From assembly GCA_017311315.1 (NCBI GenBank), contig CM029653.1, forward strand, positions 41,355,122-41,419,121: a stretch of 64,000 bases of DNA. The letters run 5' to 3'. Position numbers and translations under genes: made by a program. The notes beneath the pieces were generated by a model. The model had not been told where the DNA came from. It saw only the letters and a program-made list of their open reading frames with translations, and ran no database searches. Shown here in pieces: positions 1 to 11,065 of the stretch. Numbering within the stretch: position 1 is the stretch's first letter; each line of letters starts with the position of its first letter. This DNA comes from Dendrocalamus latiflorus (lineage: Eukaryota; Streptophyta; Magnoliopsida; Poales; Poaceae).

Positions 1-687
1 CAGGTCATGAAATTACAGACCGATCGAAGTCCCTCTGCTGCAACCGAGAAGAACAGCAAGGTCGAACTCAAAACAGAGTAAAGTCGAGGCGCACAACCGC
101 AGGACTAAGACTTTAGAGAACTTTCGGCTCGAAGATCCAAAACACATGAAACTTGAAACCTAGTAAGAGCACGACCCATAAAAGAGAAATTCCCAAGAAA
201 GCATGAACTCTTTGCTGCGGTCAGAAAGAACAACATGATCGAACAGAGAACAGAGGACTTGAAAGCATACAACCATTCGATATAGAAAGACTCCTCCGAC
301 CACTTGCTGCTCTCGGGAAGAACTGGCCAAATGGCCTTTGAGATTGATTCCCCAGGTCAGAGCAGAAAAGACCGAGGCAGTCTTGAGCAACAACTCAACA
401 CAAAAGAGAAAAGCCAACAAGAACACCCGAGAAAAATCGACAAAACCGACAAGGTAAGACATGAGTAATCAAGACATCTCAGACAAAACACTTCTCAGAT
501 AGATCGATAAAGAGAGATGGATGATTGGATACATGAAGGTTTCACAGACTCTCCACACAGCCACTCCCCTTGGGAGGACAAGCTCTAACCCTAGAGCGAA
601 ACTCCCACACACAGACTCCATGGGAGGGAGAGGCGGCTGTCTCCAAGGCCCAACCGGCCAACTCACTCAAACACTTGCCTCCCCTCT

Positions 688-700
688 CCCTTTTATAGCC
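688..700 (-). promoter_or_regulatory. TATA box of the window-start LTR
   Basis: The minus strand reads GGCTATAAAAGGG. It lies about 2.36 kb inside the LTR start and is followed by a leader-like stretch without TATA repeats, which suits the U3/R border of an LTR promoter. Confidence 0.5.
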
Positions 701-1479
701 TCACACCCGAGACTAACCCTAATGGATTCACCCATTAGTCCACTCTGGGGATAACCCGTAAACCCCACCTAACACCGGGTTTTATCACTCGACACCACTG
801 CGACAACCCGCTTCCACAGCCAGTTTCACAGTGCTTTACCCGTTAACTTCCAACAGAATCCACTTCTTCTCTCAGGTCCGAGTCAATTCACCAGATTGCC
901 CCTCGGCACCTTCCCGGAAGCTTCCTTCTGCTGCCTTGCCGCCCACGCTTGCAACCACCTTGAGCCCCAAGTCTTCTTCGGCTTTACCTAGTTGTTCTGG
1001 ACCCCGACACCACCCGTGTCTTGTCCCGACCATCCTAGCCTCACCAAGACTTGTCTCCAAGGTCCTGCAACCATCTCACAAGACCAAGTCCTCTTCGGCC
1101 TCACTCGGTCGTTCTGGACCCCGACACCGCCTGTGTCTCGTCCCGACCACTCCAGGCCTCACCAAGACTTGTCTCCGACCGACTCCGACCGATCGGACCT
1201 CCGACTCCTCCTGAGTCTGGTCTCGGTCTGCTCTGTTGCATGTCGCGTCCTTCACCGGTTGCTCCTGCTCCGGTTCCTTGTATCCTCGGCTTGCAACCAC
1301 CTCGTTGGCCTCACCGTCTTCAGCATCTCCCGACCGTTCACTGACCTCAGCACCTCCCTGTGCTTAGTCCGGTCATCCATGCCTCGCCACGCCTAGCCTC
1401 GAGATCCTACAACCACACAGACAAGCAAACCATCACATAGCACCGCACAAAACAATCAAACCATCAATCGGTACAACCA

Positions 1480-2730
1480 ACAAGTTTTCCAGTGCAACAC
1501 CTAGTTGTAAACCCCCTACGACCAATCCAATGCACAACACATGAAGTGCCAGCAGCCTACGACCACTCACTAGGCTGCTACGACCGCCAAGACACAAGCT
1601 ACGACCATCGCAAGCTTGCAACGATTACCACACAGCGGCTACGACTACCGACTACCAAGACTGGTCGCTATGATCACAAAGTCGAATCAACTCCTACGAC
1701 TACCAAGTCGCGAGCCTTTATGACCACCAAGTCATAAAGCTCAGCCGACCACCAAGTCGATCCCACGACTACCAAGCCAGTCACCAAGTCGAACGGCCTC
1801 AGCTGACCACCAATCAGTCGCCTAGGATCACCGATCACACAGGCTTTGACTTCTGCACCCGATCGCGACAACTACCAAGTTGTAAGGCAGATCACCAAGT
1901 CGAACTGAGCTTACGATCGCACACAACATTGCTACGACCACCACATAGCTTGCTATGACTTACCCAACCAGGTCGTACCAACTTATGACCGCTCGAGATC
2001 ACAAGACAAGCAACGCTCAAAGGCTACGACCTCATATGACCACTCTGTTGCACAGAGATACACTTGAGCTCACCAGAGCCTACTCAAAGCCTATGACCTC
2101 AACCCAAGTCGTTACGACCGATTCCCAGGTCTTGCGACCGCTTCTAGAGACCATACGACCGGTTAACAGCAGCTACGACCGCTTATCACGTGATCGAACC
2201 ACCTTTCGACCACATTCATCGCTTTCCACCGTGGTCGAACCCCGTTCAGACCATGTACACTGAGTTTCGCTGTGGTCGAAGCCCTTCTCGATCACGTACG
2301 ACTTGTTTCATCGTGGTCGAAGCCCTTTCGACCACATTTGATGACTTCCGACCACAGCCACCCACTTCCGACCGCATACGACCGCCTCACAACGTGGTCG
2401 AACTCTGCCGACTTCTTACGTGGTCGTAGACTTGAGCGCCGACTTCGACTACAGCCCACTACAACGTGGTCGTAAACGGCTCGGCTGGCTTCGGATAGCG
2501 CACAACGTGGTCGTAACGACTTCCGACCACAGCGAAATCAGTTGTACTCTCTTCTGGAGCCCTTCGACCACGGCCAGAGTGGTCGTAAACCTCTCGGGTG
2601 ACCATCGACCACGCCCAAAGTGGTTGTACACCTTCCTGATGAACTCCGACCACTGCCAAAGTGGTTGTAAACAGTGTGCATCGCTTCTGACCATGACCAA
2701 CGTGGTCATAAAGCCTTCCGACCACTCTTA
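1480..2730. repeat. Degenerate short tandem repeats inside the LTR
   Basis: Variants of 'ctacgaccaccaagtcg' and 'gtggtcgaagcc' recur every roughly 25-41 bases, with a fairly regular spacing near 40 between 2230 and 2730. The shared core is GACCAC/GTGGTC. Copies are diverged and the period drifts, so this is an old array in the U3 part of the LTR. Overlapping short open frames on both strands here are by-products of the repeats. Confidence 0.65.
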
Positions 2731-3204
2731 AGAGCTACGAATTAGCAGAGAAGAGCTCAAACCTCAAAAACTAAACTCGATCTTCCTAGAACAAGAGTCA
2801 ATTACTCATCACAACCATGGGGTGACCTCCACATGGTCTCTCAAATTCTGAATAGAATACTATCTCTATTTGTATTAGATAAGAATCTCCATATAAAGAG
2901 GGGGTTATAACTTTGATGCATGCTAGAATGATCCACGCAAGCGTATATGTGGGACTGTTTTTTCTTTCTTTTCTTTTTCCATCCCATGAGGATGCTCTCA
3001 CGTTCTTTTATTTGAACATGGATTCTCTCGTCTTGTGTCTATATTTCGGTGCCTAACACTACGCGGATGGGTCACTCTTTCATCTTGCCGCGCTCTGTTC
3101 TACAACAAAGATCATTCAACTCTGTTTTGTAAACTTCCGTGACCTGGAAATTTCTCTCTCTTTTTATTGTTTGAGAGGAATCTGGTGCTTTATTATTATT
3201 TTCC

Positions 3205-3480
3205 TTAGTGATGATGGACACAAGAAGCTGGTAAATCAAACCAGGTTGCAGAAAGTTCAGTTACAGCCAACCGTCGCAAGTTTTGAAGCTTTTGTTTAAT
3301 CTCTTGGACGACCGGACTATATACTGATATATGCAGGCCCTGCTGCAGCAACTTTGCCCTTACATTCACACAATCCATCTCCAAAATTAGCTTCTGAGCC
3401 CTATATTCCTCTGCCAAACCAACAGCTCTTTTGCATGCGAGTAACTCGGCCATCTCGGGGTCCCAAACATTTTCCTCACT
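3205..3480 (-). pseudogene. RNase H-like (RVT_3 type) domain fragment
   Basis: A minus-strand frame contains 'WDPEMAELLACKRAVGLAEE' and then 'LILEMDCVNV', which resembles the plant RNase H-like domain found in LINE pol proteins and many stand-alone fragments (the pattern 'xEAEAxAxxxGL ... vExDs'). Only about 80 residues are seen. No reverse transcriptase, start context or flanking exons are visible. It is best read as a leftover piece of a non-LTR element or a domesticated RNase H fragment. Confidence 0.45.
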
Positions 3481-3504
3481 GTTAGAAGAGCCCACCAAGA
3501 ACAA

Positions 3505-3869
3505 CCTGGAAATATCTTTGCTTCACTTTGCTAGCATAGCACTAACCTACATGGCTCCATCATCAGCAATCAAATTCTAACTTCAGCACAATACCCTAGC
3601 TATCTAGTGCAGATAATACTACGGAGTAGAAGGCATATTATGAGTGGAACATCCTAGCAACGTCCAACACAAAACGACCATGAAAAGAAAAAAGAACAGA
3701 GGATAATTGTGACTGACAAATGGTGTAGCCTAGCAGAACATAAATCATTCAGATGCATCTAAGAAGAGCTTAAAAAGCTTGTACAAATTAGCTACGCATT
3801 AAGAAAACAACAATTTTGAATAGCTGAAATGATTATTAGACTCAAGGATTGGTGCTGCACTGCCGTCAA
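3505..3869. other. Spacer with nothing recognised
   Basis: AT-rich unique-looking DNA without a credible open frame, RNA gene or clear terminal repeats. Confidence 0.5.
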
Positions 3870-4442
3870 AATTTTATGAATGGTCAACCTGATCAATAAT
3901 TAGATCAAAGAGGGGGAGGAGGAGGACGTGGAAAACAAGATTAGGCAACAGGAGGCGCCTAATCAGCTGCAACTGAAGTACTTTCCGACTGTTAACACTT
4001 GCTTTGCCTTTGGCGCTAATTAGTATCATGCGTGTTTGGTTCCTGCCTGAAGCATCCATGGAGTCAGACAACCTCCGGATGCTGGCGATGCGGCGCTCGT
4101 CCTCGCGCACCGACACGAGCAGCACCATGGGCCATGGCCTCCCGGTCGCCCGGCACGTCCACCAAGTGCTGCCGCGTGCCTGTGCCGGTGCCGGCCTCGA
4201 CGTAGCTCTCGCTGGGCAGCACCTGCAGCTCGCCGTCCTCGACGACCGCGGCCACCTCGTTGCGGTCCGTCACCGTGAACAGCATCCCCTCCCACTCGAA
4301 CTCCACGCGGCGGTGGAGTGCGCCGTCCGCCGTCGGCCGCCTCCTTCGTCCTGCCGCAAGCGCCGTCCTTCTTGCCATCACCGAACGCCGTCCCCATGAT
4401 CCCGATGGGATCCGTGTCGCTGCCGTCGACTTGGGGAAACAA
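3870..4442 (-). pseudogene. Degenerate hypothetical protein gene, frame broken
   Basis: Coding-like GC-rich sequence runs on the minus strand from an ATG at 4442. The sensible reading passes through three frames: 'MFPQVDGSDTDPIGIMGTAF' first, then a frame with 'WEGMLFTVTDRNEVAAVVED' and 'LQVLPSESYVEA', then one with 'MVLLVSVREDERRIASIRRL'. Each segment has protein-like composition, and the switches at about 4330 and 4125 look like small indels. I do not recognise the family. It could be a decayed gene copy or a gene with small unseen introns. The sequence after about 4030 looks like 3' flank. Confidence 0.35.
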
Positions 4443-4624
4443 CCGCGAGTGAAATGCCGTCGCGTGAAGAGCTCACGGGCTGTTTCAGAGATGGAACGCG
4501 GAGAGGCAGCGTACGACCACGGTCGGTGCTTATGTAGATGGAGTCATCGATCACAGAATCGGGCGGCGTGCTGGAATCCGATGCGAATTTGGGCTCCGTG
4601 TCCCGCTCGGATAGGCCCTGTTCT

Positions 4625-4830
4625 TACCGGGATAGGCCCTGTTGCTCACAACTGCTTTTTCATAGTAAACATCTTTTCTACCGAATGTAGTTCTTAAACG
4701 GAGTTTTTTCAAGATAAAATCTATTAATCAATTATAATACATACTTTAATAATCTTATTTATATTAGATAAAATTATATATAAGTATCTCTTCCTATAAT
4801 CTATTACTATTTATAAGTCAAATCTAAAAA
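4625..4830. mobile_element. AT-rich MITE relic (same family as 11066, 12306 and 31555)
   Basis: The core, with a run like 'aattataatacatactttaa' followed by 'ttcttatttatatta'-type sequence and a 'tctctataatct'-like end, can be aligned by eye with the relics at 12306-12535 and 31555-31690 in the same direction, and with 11066-11303 in inverse. No coding capacity. Exact ends were not found. Confidence 0.4.
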
Positions 4831-5160
4831 CCAACCAAAATGAACAGACTTAACAACCATGTGTCCCTGATGACCTTCTTAGTTATATAAATCGCCTTAG
4901 ATGCCTTAAATATTTGTACAAATGAGTCCTGCTTCATCAGTAACACCAAAAACAGCCTTTTCAAGTTTTTTATTACTCGTGCCGTACTTTGAGGTTGTCA
5001 GTGCAGCTGGATGGCTCCTGCTTTTTTCAAATGGTACGGCTAGTTCGTTTTTCATGGATTGGAACAGCAGTTTTGATAGGATTTGTATTTCTCGTGGGTT
5101 ACCGAGATCACTTCCTGGATCAAAGATGGGTATGAATCGTTCGCAATCAAAAGAAACAGC

Positions 5161-5232
5161 GCCCCTATAGCTCAGTGGTAGAGCGTCAGTCTTGTAAACT
5201 GAAGGTCCGTAGTTCGATCCTGCGTGGGGGCA
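5161..5232 (+). tRNA. tRNA-Thr (anticodon UGU)
   Basis: A 72-base cloverleaf folds by eye. The 5' acceptor strand GCCCCTA pairs with TGGGGGC, with discriminator A at 5232. The D arm carries TAGCTCAGTGGTAGAGC. The anticodon stem TCAGT/ACTGA closes loop CTTGTAA, with TGT at 5193-5195 reading threonine ACA codons. The T arm has CGTAG/CTGCG around TTCGATC. The internal A and B box promoter elements are intact and no intron is present. The CCA is not encoded, as expected for a nuclear gene. A-rich sequence lies just upstream and a T-run follows. It differs from the plastid trnT-UGU as I remember it. Confidence 0.95.
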
Positions 5233-5234
5233 AA

Positions 5235-5249
5235 TTTTTTTCTTTTTTT
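5235..5249 (+). terminator. RNA polymerase III T-run terminator
   Basis: Two T runs (5235-5241 and 5243-5249) begin two bases after the tRNA 3' end, the usual Pol III stop signal. Confidence 0.8.
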
Positions 5250-5252
5250 CAA

Positions 5253-6570
5253 ATCCAAAATTGCTGGCTCTGTACTTGTATGGGCCACGAAACCACAAGC
5301 CTCGTGTGGCCATGCCCTGTCGGTTCAACCATTTCAAATTGGATTAGTTCTTTGCATTTTACAGCTATTAACGTAGCACTATCAAATGATTCATGCAGAT
5401 CACAATTCAGATGACTTCTGTATAGGCAAAATTGGCTACAAGACATCGATATTTTTTGGCATTTGTTTCAGGGAATCTTTTTTTTTTTGTGCTTTTGCTG
5501 AAACACATCATGGACTAACCGATAGCGAAGAATTCGATAGTGGCGGCGCTGCGGACGGAGTCGTAGAAGACGACGAAATTCCGGCGGGATGCTGCACGTT
5601 TCGCAAATTTTCTTCAGCGTAAATGGTCAAGAGGACGATGAACACGATGTCACGTGGTTGGCTTCAACAGAAACACACCAGGGCGACGGGAACGTGGCGG
5701 CGCCCGGCGGCCGGACCCGAGGAAGAAAGTGACTGCGCGGTGACGTTCCGGCCGAACGCAGTCGAGAGGGGTGCAGGCGGGCGTTGCTACATTTGCTGGC
5801 GATGGTGACCTCTTTTTGTTGCGGCGCGCGAGGTGGCGGAGCGGAGCAGAGCTTGGCGATGGCGTCGGCGGCGTGCGTCTTGTCCGGGTCCTAGGGGCAG
5901 TACGCGCAGGGCATGCCAGAGACCGCGTGGAACACCTCCGCCATAAGCGCCTCTTCTTGCCGCATGTGCTCGACGCTCTTGACCACCGCAGCCACATTCC
6001 TCTTCTCATCTGCTTCTCTTGCTGCTTCTCCTCTCGTCAGATTGCCATAGACAAGAACAAGAAACGATTAGGTGAAGTCAGGAGAGAGACAGCCACTTAA
6101 ATCAATCATGGACGTCGGATGATTCTTGGATGATACACAATGGGTGATACTGCATCTGATGCGAGTCCCTCAGCCTGATCTGATTGGTGGGCTCCATCAA
6201 TTGATAGGGGGCAAAACAGACTTTTCGCTCACATTTGCCCTTTCTCAGCTGGATATTATATTTTAGTAGTCGTAGTGTATTTCAGCAAATAGACACGATT
6301 CTATAGTATGTTTTAGCAAACGCATAAAAAAACTGTTGTCCTGAAAGAAATGCTACAAAATATCGATGATGTCCTGTAGCCAATTTGCTTTCCATATATC
6401 CACAATGAAAACAAGAGCAAGTGGTAAAGCGAAGATGCCCAACTTAACATAGAAACTTTACGAGAAATAACCAAAATGGGACCCTGATTTGGTCATGTTA
6501 TATCTTCTGCTCCTGGCAATATTGCTTACGTTCTAGATCATGTCCTTCCATAGTTTGAAGTGAAATCTCT
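5253..6570. other. Spacer with a GC-rich patch at 5540-6010
   Basis: No complete gene is seen. Between 5650 and 6010 the DNA is GC-rich and open on both strands. One minus-strand frame near 5890-6000 reads 'NVAAVVKSVEHMRQEEALMA' before a stop, which looks protein-like but matches no family I know. The rest is AT-rich and featureless. Confidence 0.4.
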
Positions 6571-6654
6571 ACCATGATCCTACTGCACCCTGGGCTGGGT
6601 TTTCAAAGGCAGAGAAACCCCATAAAGCCTTCAAGGAATACGGTGGGTTTGCGT

Positions 6655-6768
6655 TTGCCATCTGGGGACTCTGAGGTGTGTGCCGTTAATAGCTCCTATG
6701 TAGTTGTTGAAGTGCGGGTAGAATCTCTGCTGCAAGAGCCTCGAATGCACGATCTGATACGTACAATA
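6655..6768 (-). pseudogene. Inverted fragment of PIF/Harbinger transposase
   Basis: Read on the minus strand this encodes 'VHSRLLQQRFYPHFNN' followed by 'GAINGTHLRV'. It matches the plus-strand transposase at 8106-8215 in the opposite orientation over about 110 bases. The aspartate of the 'IDGTH' block, one of the DDE catalytic positions in this superfamily, is Asn here (INGTH). It is a dead fragment of a second, related transposase copy. Confidence 0.7.
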
Positions 6769-6826
6769 TTTACAATATCACTAGAAATCACAGAAGTACC
6801 ACTAGCACTAGAAATCACAGACCTAA

Positions 6827-7121
6827 GAGCATGTCCAATGCAGACGCTTAGAGAGATGCTTAGTAATAAAAAAACTGATTTTTCTTGCCACATAGGATAG
6901 ATAAGGTGCTTATTTTGAAGCATCAATGCTTAAATAAGCACCGGTGCTTAGTAGGTGCTTATGTGTATAACTATATCTATTAATAGATAATATAGCATCT
7001 AAGCACCTATGGAAGAGATACTTGCATTGGAGGAAATAACTTTTGCATGGATACTTAATGATGTGGCTATATTATCTCTCTTTAAGCACTCATATATAAG
7101 CATCTTGCATTGTACATGCCC
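6827..7121. mobile_element. Tourist-like MITE (PIF/Harbinger type), 295 bp
   Basis: Terminal inverted repeats are GAGCATGTCCAATGC at the left and, read inward from the right, GGGCATGTACAATGC. A TAA sits directly outside each end (6824-6826 and 7122-7124), the 3-bp target duplication of PIF/Harbinger elements. The interior is AT-rich and non-coding, with further inverted 'gtgctta/taagcac' motifs. It lies between the two transposase fragments. Confidence 0.75.
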
Positions 7122-7124
7122 TAA

Positions 7125-7639
7125 GTGACAACCGAGGTGCCACTGCAACAGAATTGACCGCAGTGCATATTCAAGGTCTAGAATGCACCGAACTGACCCT
7201 GATGTCCACACAACAACACAAATCAAACAACTAAATAGACAGTCATCTCACTGATAACGAACTCAACAAATCAGGTTTTTTTTTGCCTAAACTGAGATAC
7301 CGTGACCGACAGAGAGAACAACGCTCTGTGATAATTGCTGTGTTGTTGCTTCTGTTATTTCTAGTGGTTGTTCCACTAATGTCATCTTGCTCTGATATTT
7401 GCTATGCATGTGTTATCTAGCTGTCATCTAGCTCTTGTGATTTCTAGTTATTTCTAGCGCTATGTCTAGTCCTGTCATGTAGTTATGGGTCACTCTTGTG
7501 ATTTGCTCTGCCTGTGCAATGCTCCGTGGTATAGTGCTATGTGATCTGGAGGCCGGTGCAATGCATTACTAGTTCCATGTTGTTTGCTTTGGCTGTGCAA
7601 TGTTCTCAGCTAGCTCATATGTGATATTTGTTTGGGTAA
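7125..7639. other. Spacer with nothing recognised
   Basis: Low-GC sequence with loosely repeated 'tctgctctg/tatgtgatct' phrases. Possibly the 5' non-coding part of the transposon that follows, but no terminal repeat was found. Confidence 0.4.
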
Positions 7640-8790
7640 TATGTGATCTGAAAGAGGACTGCATGTTGTTTGGTCTGGCTGTGTGCAGTGATGGCTGGGA
7701 GACCGGGTGCGTCCAGGGATGGGTCAAGGAACTCCATCGTCGTCCTGGTCATGCCGCATTTGACGATGAAGACGAGGAAATCAGCTCTGATCCACCTCCA
7801 AGAGTTCCGGTGGTGATTGGATGGCAATGAGTTTCATTACAACTTGCAGATGATCAGCGTGCCGGAACATGTTCATGATGAGTCCGCGTGTGTTCGAGGC
7901 ACTTCATGATAGCCTAGTCGCCAACTATAGCCTACGGTCATCTCGAGAAGTTTGTTTGAAAGCACTCAACCTGTGTTTTGTGGACCTATGGGACGCCGCA
8001 ATCGCAAAGACAAGGCATGAACCGATTCGAGCACTCGGCAGGTACAATTTGCAAGAGATTCAATGACACGTTTGTATGGACTAGTTGTGGACGCCATTGC
8101 AACATCTGATCCTACGTATTAGACTGTGCATTCGAGGCTTCTACAGCAAAGATTCTATCCGCACTTCAACAACCGCATAGGGGGTCATTGATGGCACACA
8201 TGTCAGAGTCACAGTAACAAACAACGAGAGGGCAAGACATTTCAACAGGTATAGGTACACCAACCAGAACGTGCTCACCATATATGACTTTGATTGTATG
8301 TTCACATTTGTGTGCACCGGATGGCCTAGCTCGGTCCTCGACATTCGTGTCCTACACAAGACAATGGCAAAGTACGGTGATCGTTTCCCGCATCCACCGG
8401 CAGGTAATACGTCCAAACAAATTTCAATTACACCATGCATTGCACAAGCAATAATAACTGATATTTTTCGTTCACGGTTGTCCCCTTGTAGGCAAGTACA
8501 ACCTCGTCGACTCTGGATATCCCACCAAGTTGATGTACCTAGCCCTGTATCACAACCATAGGTACCACCTTTTGGAGTTTAACAATGGTACGTAGCCGTC
8601 AGGAATGCAGAAGCTTTTCAACTACCTGCACTCCTCCCTACGAAATGCCGTCGAGCATGCGTTTGGCTTGTGCAAAGGGAAATGGCACATACTTGACAAG
8701 GTTCATAGCTACAAGGGTTGTAGGCAAAAGATGATCATTGTAGAAACAATGGTGTTGCATAACTTTATCATCGACACCCAGCTGGCTGCG
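7640..8790 (+). pseudogene. PIF/Harbinger transposase, frameshifted
   Basis: The product would be the DDE transposase (DDE_Tnp_4 type) that cuts and joins PIF/Harbinger elements. Parts in order: a 'WVKEL' N-terminal block near 7720; 'MSPRVFEALHDSLVANYSL' near 7880; 'RFYPHFNN' near 8150; 'VIDGTHVRVTV' with the first catalytic Asp near 8180; 'NVLTIYDFDCMFTF' near 8270, with the next Asp-rich block 'GWPSSVLDIRVLH'; 'LVDSGYPTKLMYLAL' near 8520; and a C-terminal block 'LRNAVEHAFGLCKGKW' with the Glu near 8650. The frame changes several times, for example just before 'VIDGTH' where one extra G is seen, and stops interrupt it. Product function is known for the family; inactivity is inferred from the breaks. 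Confidence 0.85.
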
Positions 8791-9222
8791 GAGTGCCCCC
8801 CAACCCACTGGCCCAGCACATGGGACCTTCGACAGTGTCCGCAGCCATGCCGTCTGACCTTCCGCAGACCACTAACGTCGTGCTGATAGACATGACACAT
8901 GTCTGGATAGCAGCATCGTTGGTGATATCATGCTACGTTCGCCATTCACAATGTACCCGTATGTAATTTGCAGATCTACTCATCGCGTACGCGTTGTTGG
9001 TTATTAGCATGTACTCGTATGTCACCGATCATGTTATTTTAGCTTCTTTAAGCTGCTACAGGGCTTTTTTAGTCACTACAATGCATATTAAGCTAGAAGC
9101 GAGAAGCAAAAAGTTAGAATGAGCAGGGCCTAAACAGTCAATCCATCAAATCCTCTTAGCAAAAGGAGGATATTGCACCATGGATAAATGATCTAGTGAG
9201 CTAATATAGAGTGGTTGTTTAC
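8791..9222. other. Spacer with nothing firm
   Basis: Probably the 3' non-coding end of the Harbinger relic and the truncated intron edge of the malic enzyme fragment. No open frame or RNA gene is seen. Confidence 0.4.
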
Positions 9223-10044
9223 CTGTTTTGACATCTCAAGATCAATGAGCTCTGCAATGCCAGTGCCAGCCTGCAAATCAAACTTTTTTCAGCAGAAACA
9301 TGGCAGTTGATACAACCATGGTTTAAAGGCTGAGCAAGAAAGGTAGATGATTTGCTAAGTAGAGCAAGTACACACAAAGTGAATAAAATGACTAACCTCA
9401 CTGGCACCAAAGAACAGATAAGTGTGCTCTGCAAGGGTTCCACCGACCACCTTAAGCGCAGCTATGAGGCCTGACAGGACTACAAATGCTGTTCCATGCA
9501 ATTCCATCGTTTTTGTTCAATACACTAAGATAGATACACTAATGCCAAATACTAAATATAACCCTGTGGTGACTTCATAGAAACAATATGGGCATAATAC
9601 CATCAAATTAAGGAGTTGTATGTACCTGGATATCGTCATTGAAGGCAAGATGGCTCTTGCTGTACTTTGCAAGCAATTGGCAAAGTCTTCAAATTGTCAT
9701 AAGATGTATTCAAATTTCAAGTCTTAGTACTCTTCTGAAAAACCAAAAAAGATGTGTAGATATAACAAATTAGTCAGAACTCACCTGGATGAGGACTTTC
9801 TCGCCGTAGTTTTGCTTAATTGCAGTCATGAACCATTCAAGAAGCTCATGGTATTCCTGGAAACCATGAAACACACAAATCATATTTATTATTCACAAGG
9901 ACCTGCCAATTCACCAACTAACTATATAGATTGCAGCCAGTGGCATACCTGGCCGGTAGCACATCGTTGCTGAAGTCCAATGTAGAACTCGTCATTCAGC
10001 AATTTCTCATTGTTCATACCGACATCAATTGTAATCAGCAGGCA
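9223..10044 (-). pseudogene. NADP-malic enzyme gene fragment (five exons)
   Basis: Malic enzyme turns malate into pyruvate and CO2 with NADP reduction. Five consecutive exon-like blocks lie on the minus strand: 10044-9949 ('TIDVGMNNEKLLNDEFYIGL'), 9856-9785 ('EYHELLEWFMTAIKQNYGEK'), about 9700-9626 ('LLAKYSKSHLAFNDDIQ'), 9495-9397 ('GLIAALKVVGGTLAEHTYLF') and 9270-9223 ('AGTGIAELIDLEMSKQ'). Order and introns match a genomic copy, not a processed one. The first and last thirds of the enzyme are absent. In the third block about 16 bases after 'FEDFAN' are lost, shifting the frame. The acceptor AG before the third and fourth blocks reads AA and AT. The fragment is almost certainly non-functional and may have been captured or left by a duplication. 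Confidence 0.88.
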
Positions 10045-11065
10045 CTGCAGCGTAACCATTTGTAGTTAGCAAAATAACCTATTGGCATTGGACACACCCG
10101 CATGTGTGTGCGTAGGGTGTGTGGTGTGATGTGTGTGCATTTTTATTGTGCTCTCTAAAAAAAAAACTAGGTCATACTTGCTTCAGCTGCTCTCTTTTTC
10201 CTTCTCTCTCAAAAAGTAAAAAAAAATTACCGTGTTCTTCTCTTCTTCGGCTACGGATTATTTATTTATTTTGCCTCTTCTGTTCGAATGGATGGTAGTA
10301 GCTGTTGGATCTGAAGTTATACTGCGAGAGAAGATCACGTTGACCAGTGGTGCACCATGCAAGCCAGTAGTATATGCGTGTATGTATACATATCTAGTGC
10401 CGTAGCACTGAGCTATACTTTGGGAGATGCTTCTCTGTTTCTTCTAACAGTGAATTGCATAACTTTCAAAGCAGGATTCAAAGATAGATAACAATTACTT
10501 ACTCTTTGAGATGATCTGAGATTGGTACAACTTTAGTTAGAGTAAAAGAGCATGGAAGCACTACTAGTATACGTTTCATGTTACTTACTCTTTGAGATGA
10601 TCTGAGATTGGTACAACTTTAGTTAGAGAAAAAGAGCATGGAAGCACTACTAGTATACTTTTCGTGTTTCTTTCGTGTTTCCAGGAGCAGAACAAGGCCT
10701 GCCCGGCGTATACCGCTATACGCTAACGCATGGGATCAAAGTCAGAAATCGCAAAAAAGAAAGGGCAAAAAAGGGGTCACAAATGGCGTACGGCAAGCGC
10801 GCGCATGTTCGGCGAGCGCACGTAAGTCGCACGACCGACGTGCCGCTTTCCAATCGATCATGATGGTTTGCACCCGATTTTCTTTCCGATGCTTTGGACG
10901 GACGAACTCCCCACCGCTTTGCCTCCCGAACCAGTCAATAGTTTTAGGTGAAACTGGGCCAATCTTTACCTAATGGACACAGAAGATTTACCCGTAACAC
11001 TCTGCATCGATCGATCAGCTGGCTTGACCATTGGTTGGAGCTGCACTGCTGCTTGTATTGGGTTT
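10045..11065. other. Spacer without a gene
   Basis: Contains microsatellite-like 'gtgtgtg' near 10105-10140 and the 87-bp tandem duplication listed separately. Nothing else is recognised. Confidence 0.5.
10495..10668. repeat. Two-copy 87-bp tandem duplication
   Basis: The unit starting TTACTTACTCTTTGAG at 10495 repeats at 10582 with only a few differences and ends in 'ctactagtatac'. The high identity suggests a recent slip or unequal exchange. Confidence 0.85.

Larger units (their letters stand above)
1..3058 (-). mobile_element. Large LTR (over 3 kb) of a probable Ty3/gypsy element, cut by window start
   Basis: Read on the minus strand, this stretch starts with TGTTAGGCACCG at 3058, the form of an LTR 5' end. 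A long U3-like part follows, then a TATA box near 700, then a U5-like part that runs out of the window at base 1. No gene-like open frame is present. The length, the TG start and the distal TATA box fit the very large LTRs of some plant Ty3/gypsy elements. The other LTR and the internal region are outside the window, so family and insertion date cannot be judged. The LTR reading is inference from layout. Confidence 0.5.

Noticed and set aside
5650..6009. 119-codon minus-strand frame with Arg/Ser/Pro-rich product
   Set aside because: Composition is typical of an off-frame reading of GC-rich DNA. Another frame in the same region looks more protein-like but is too short to call.
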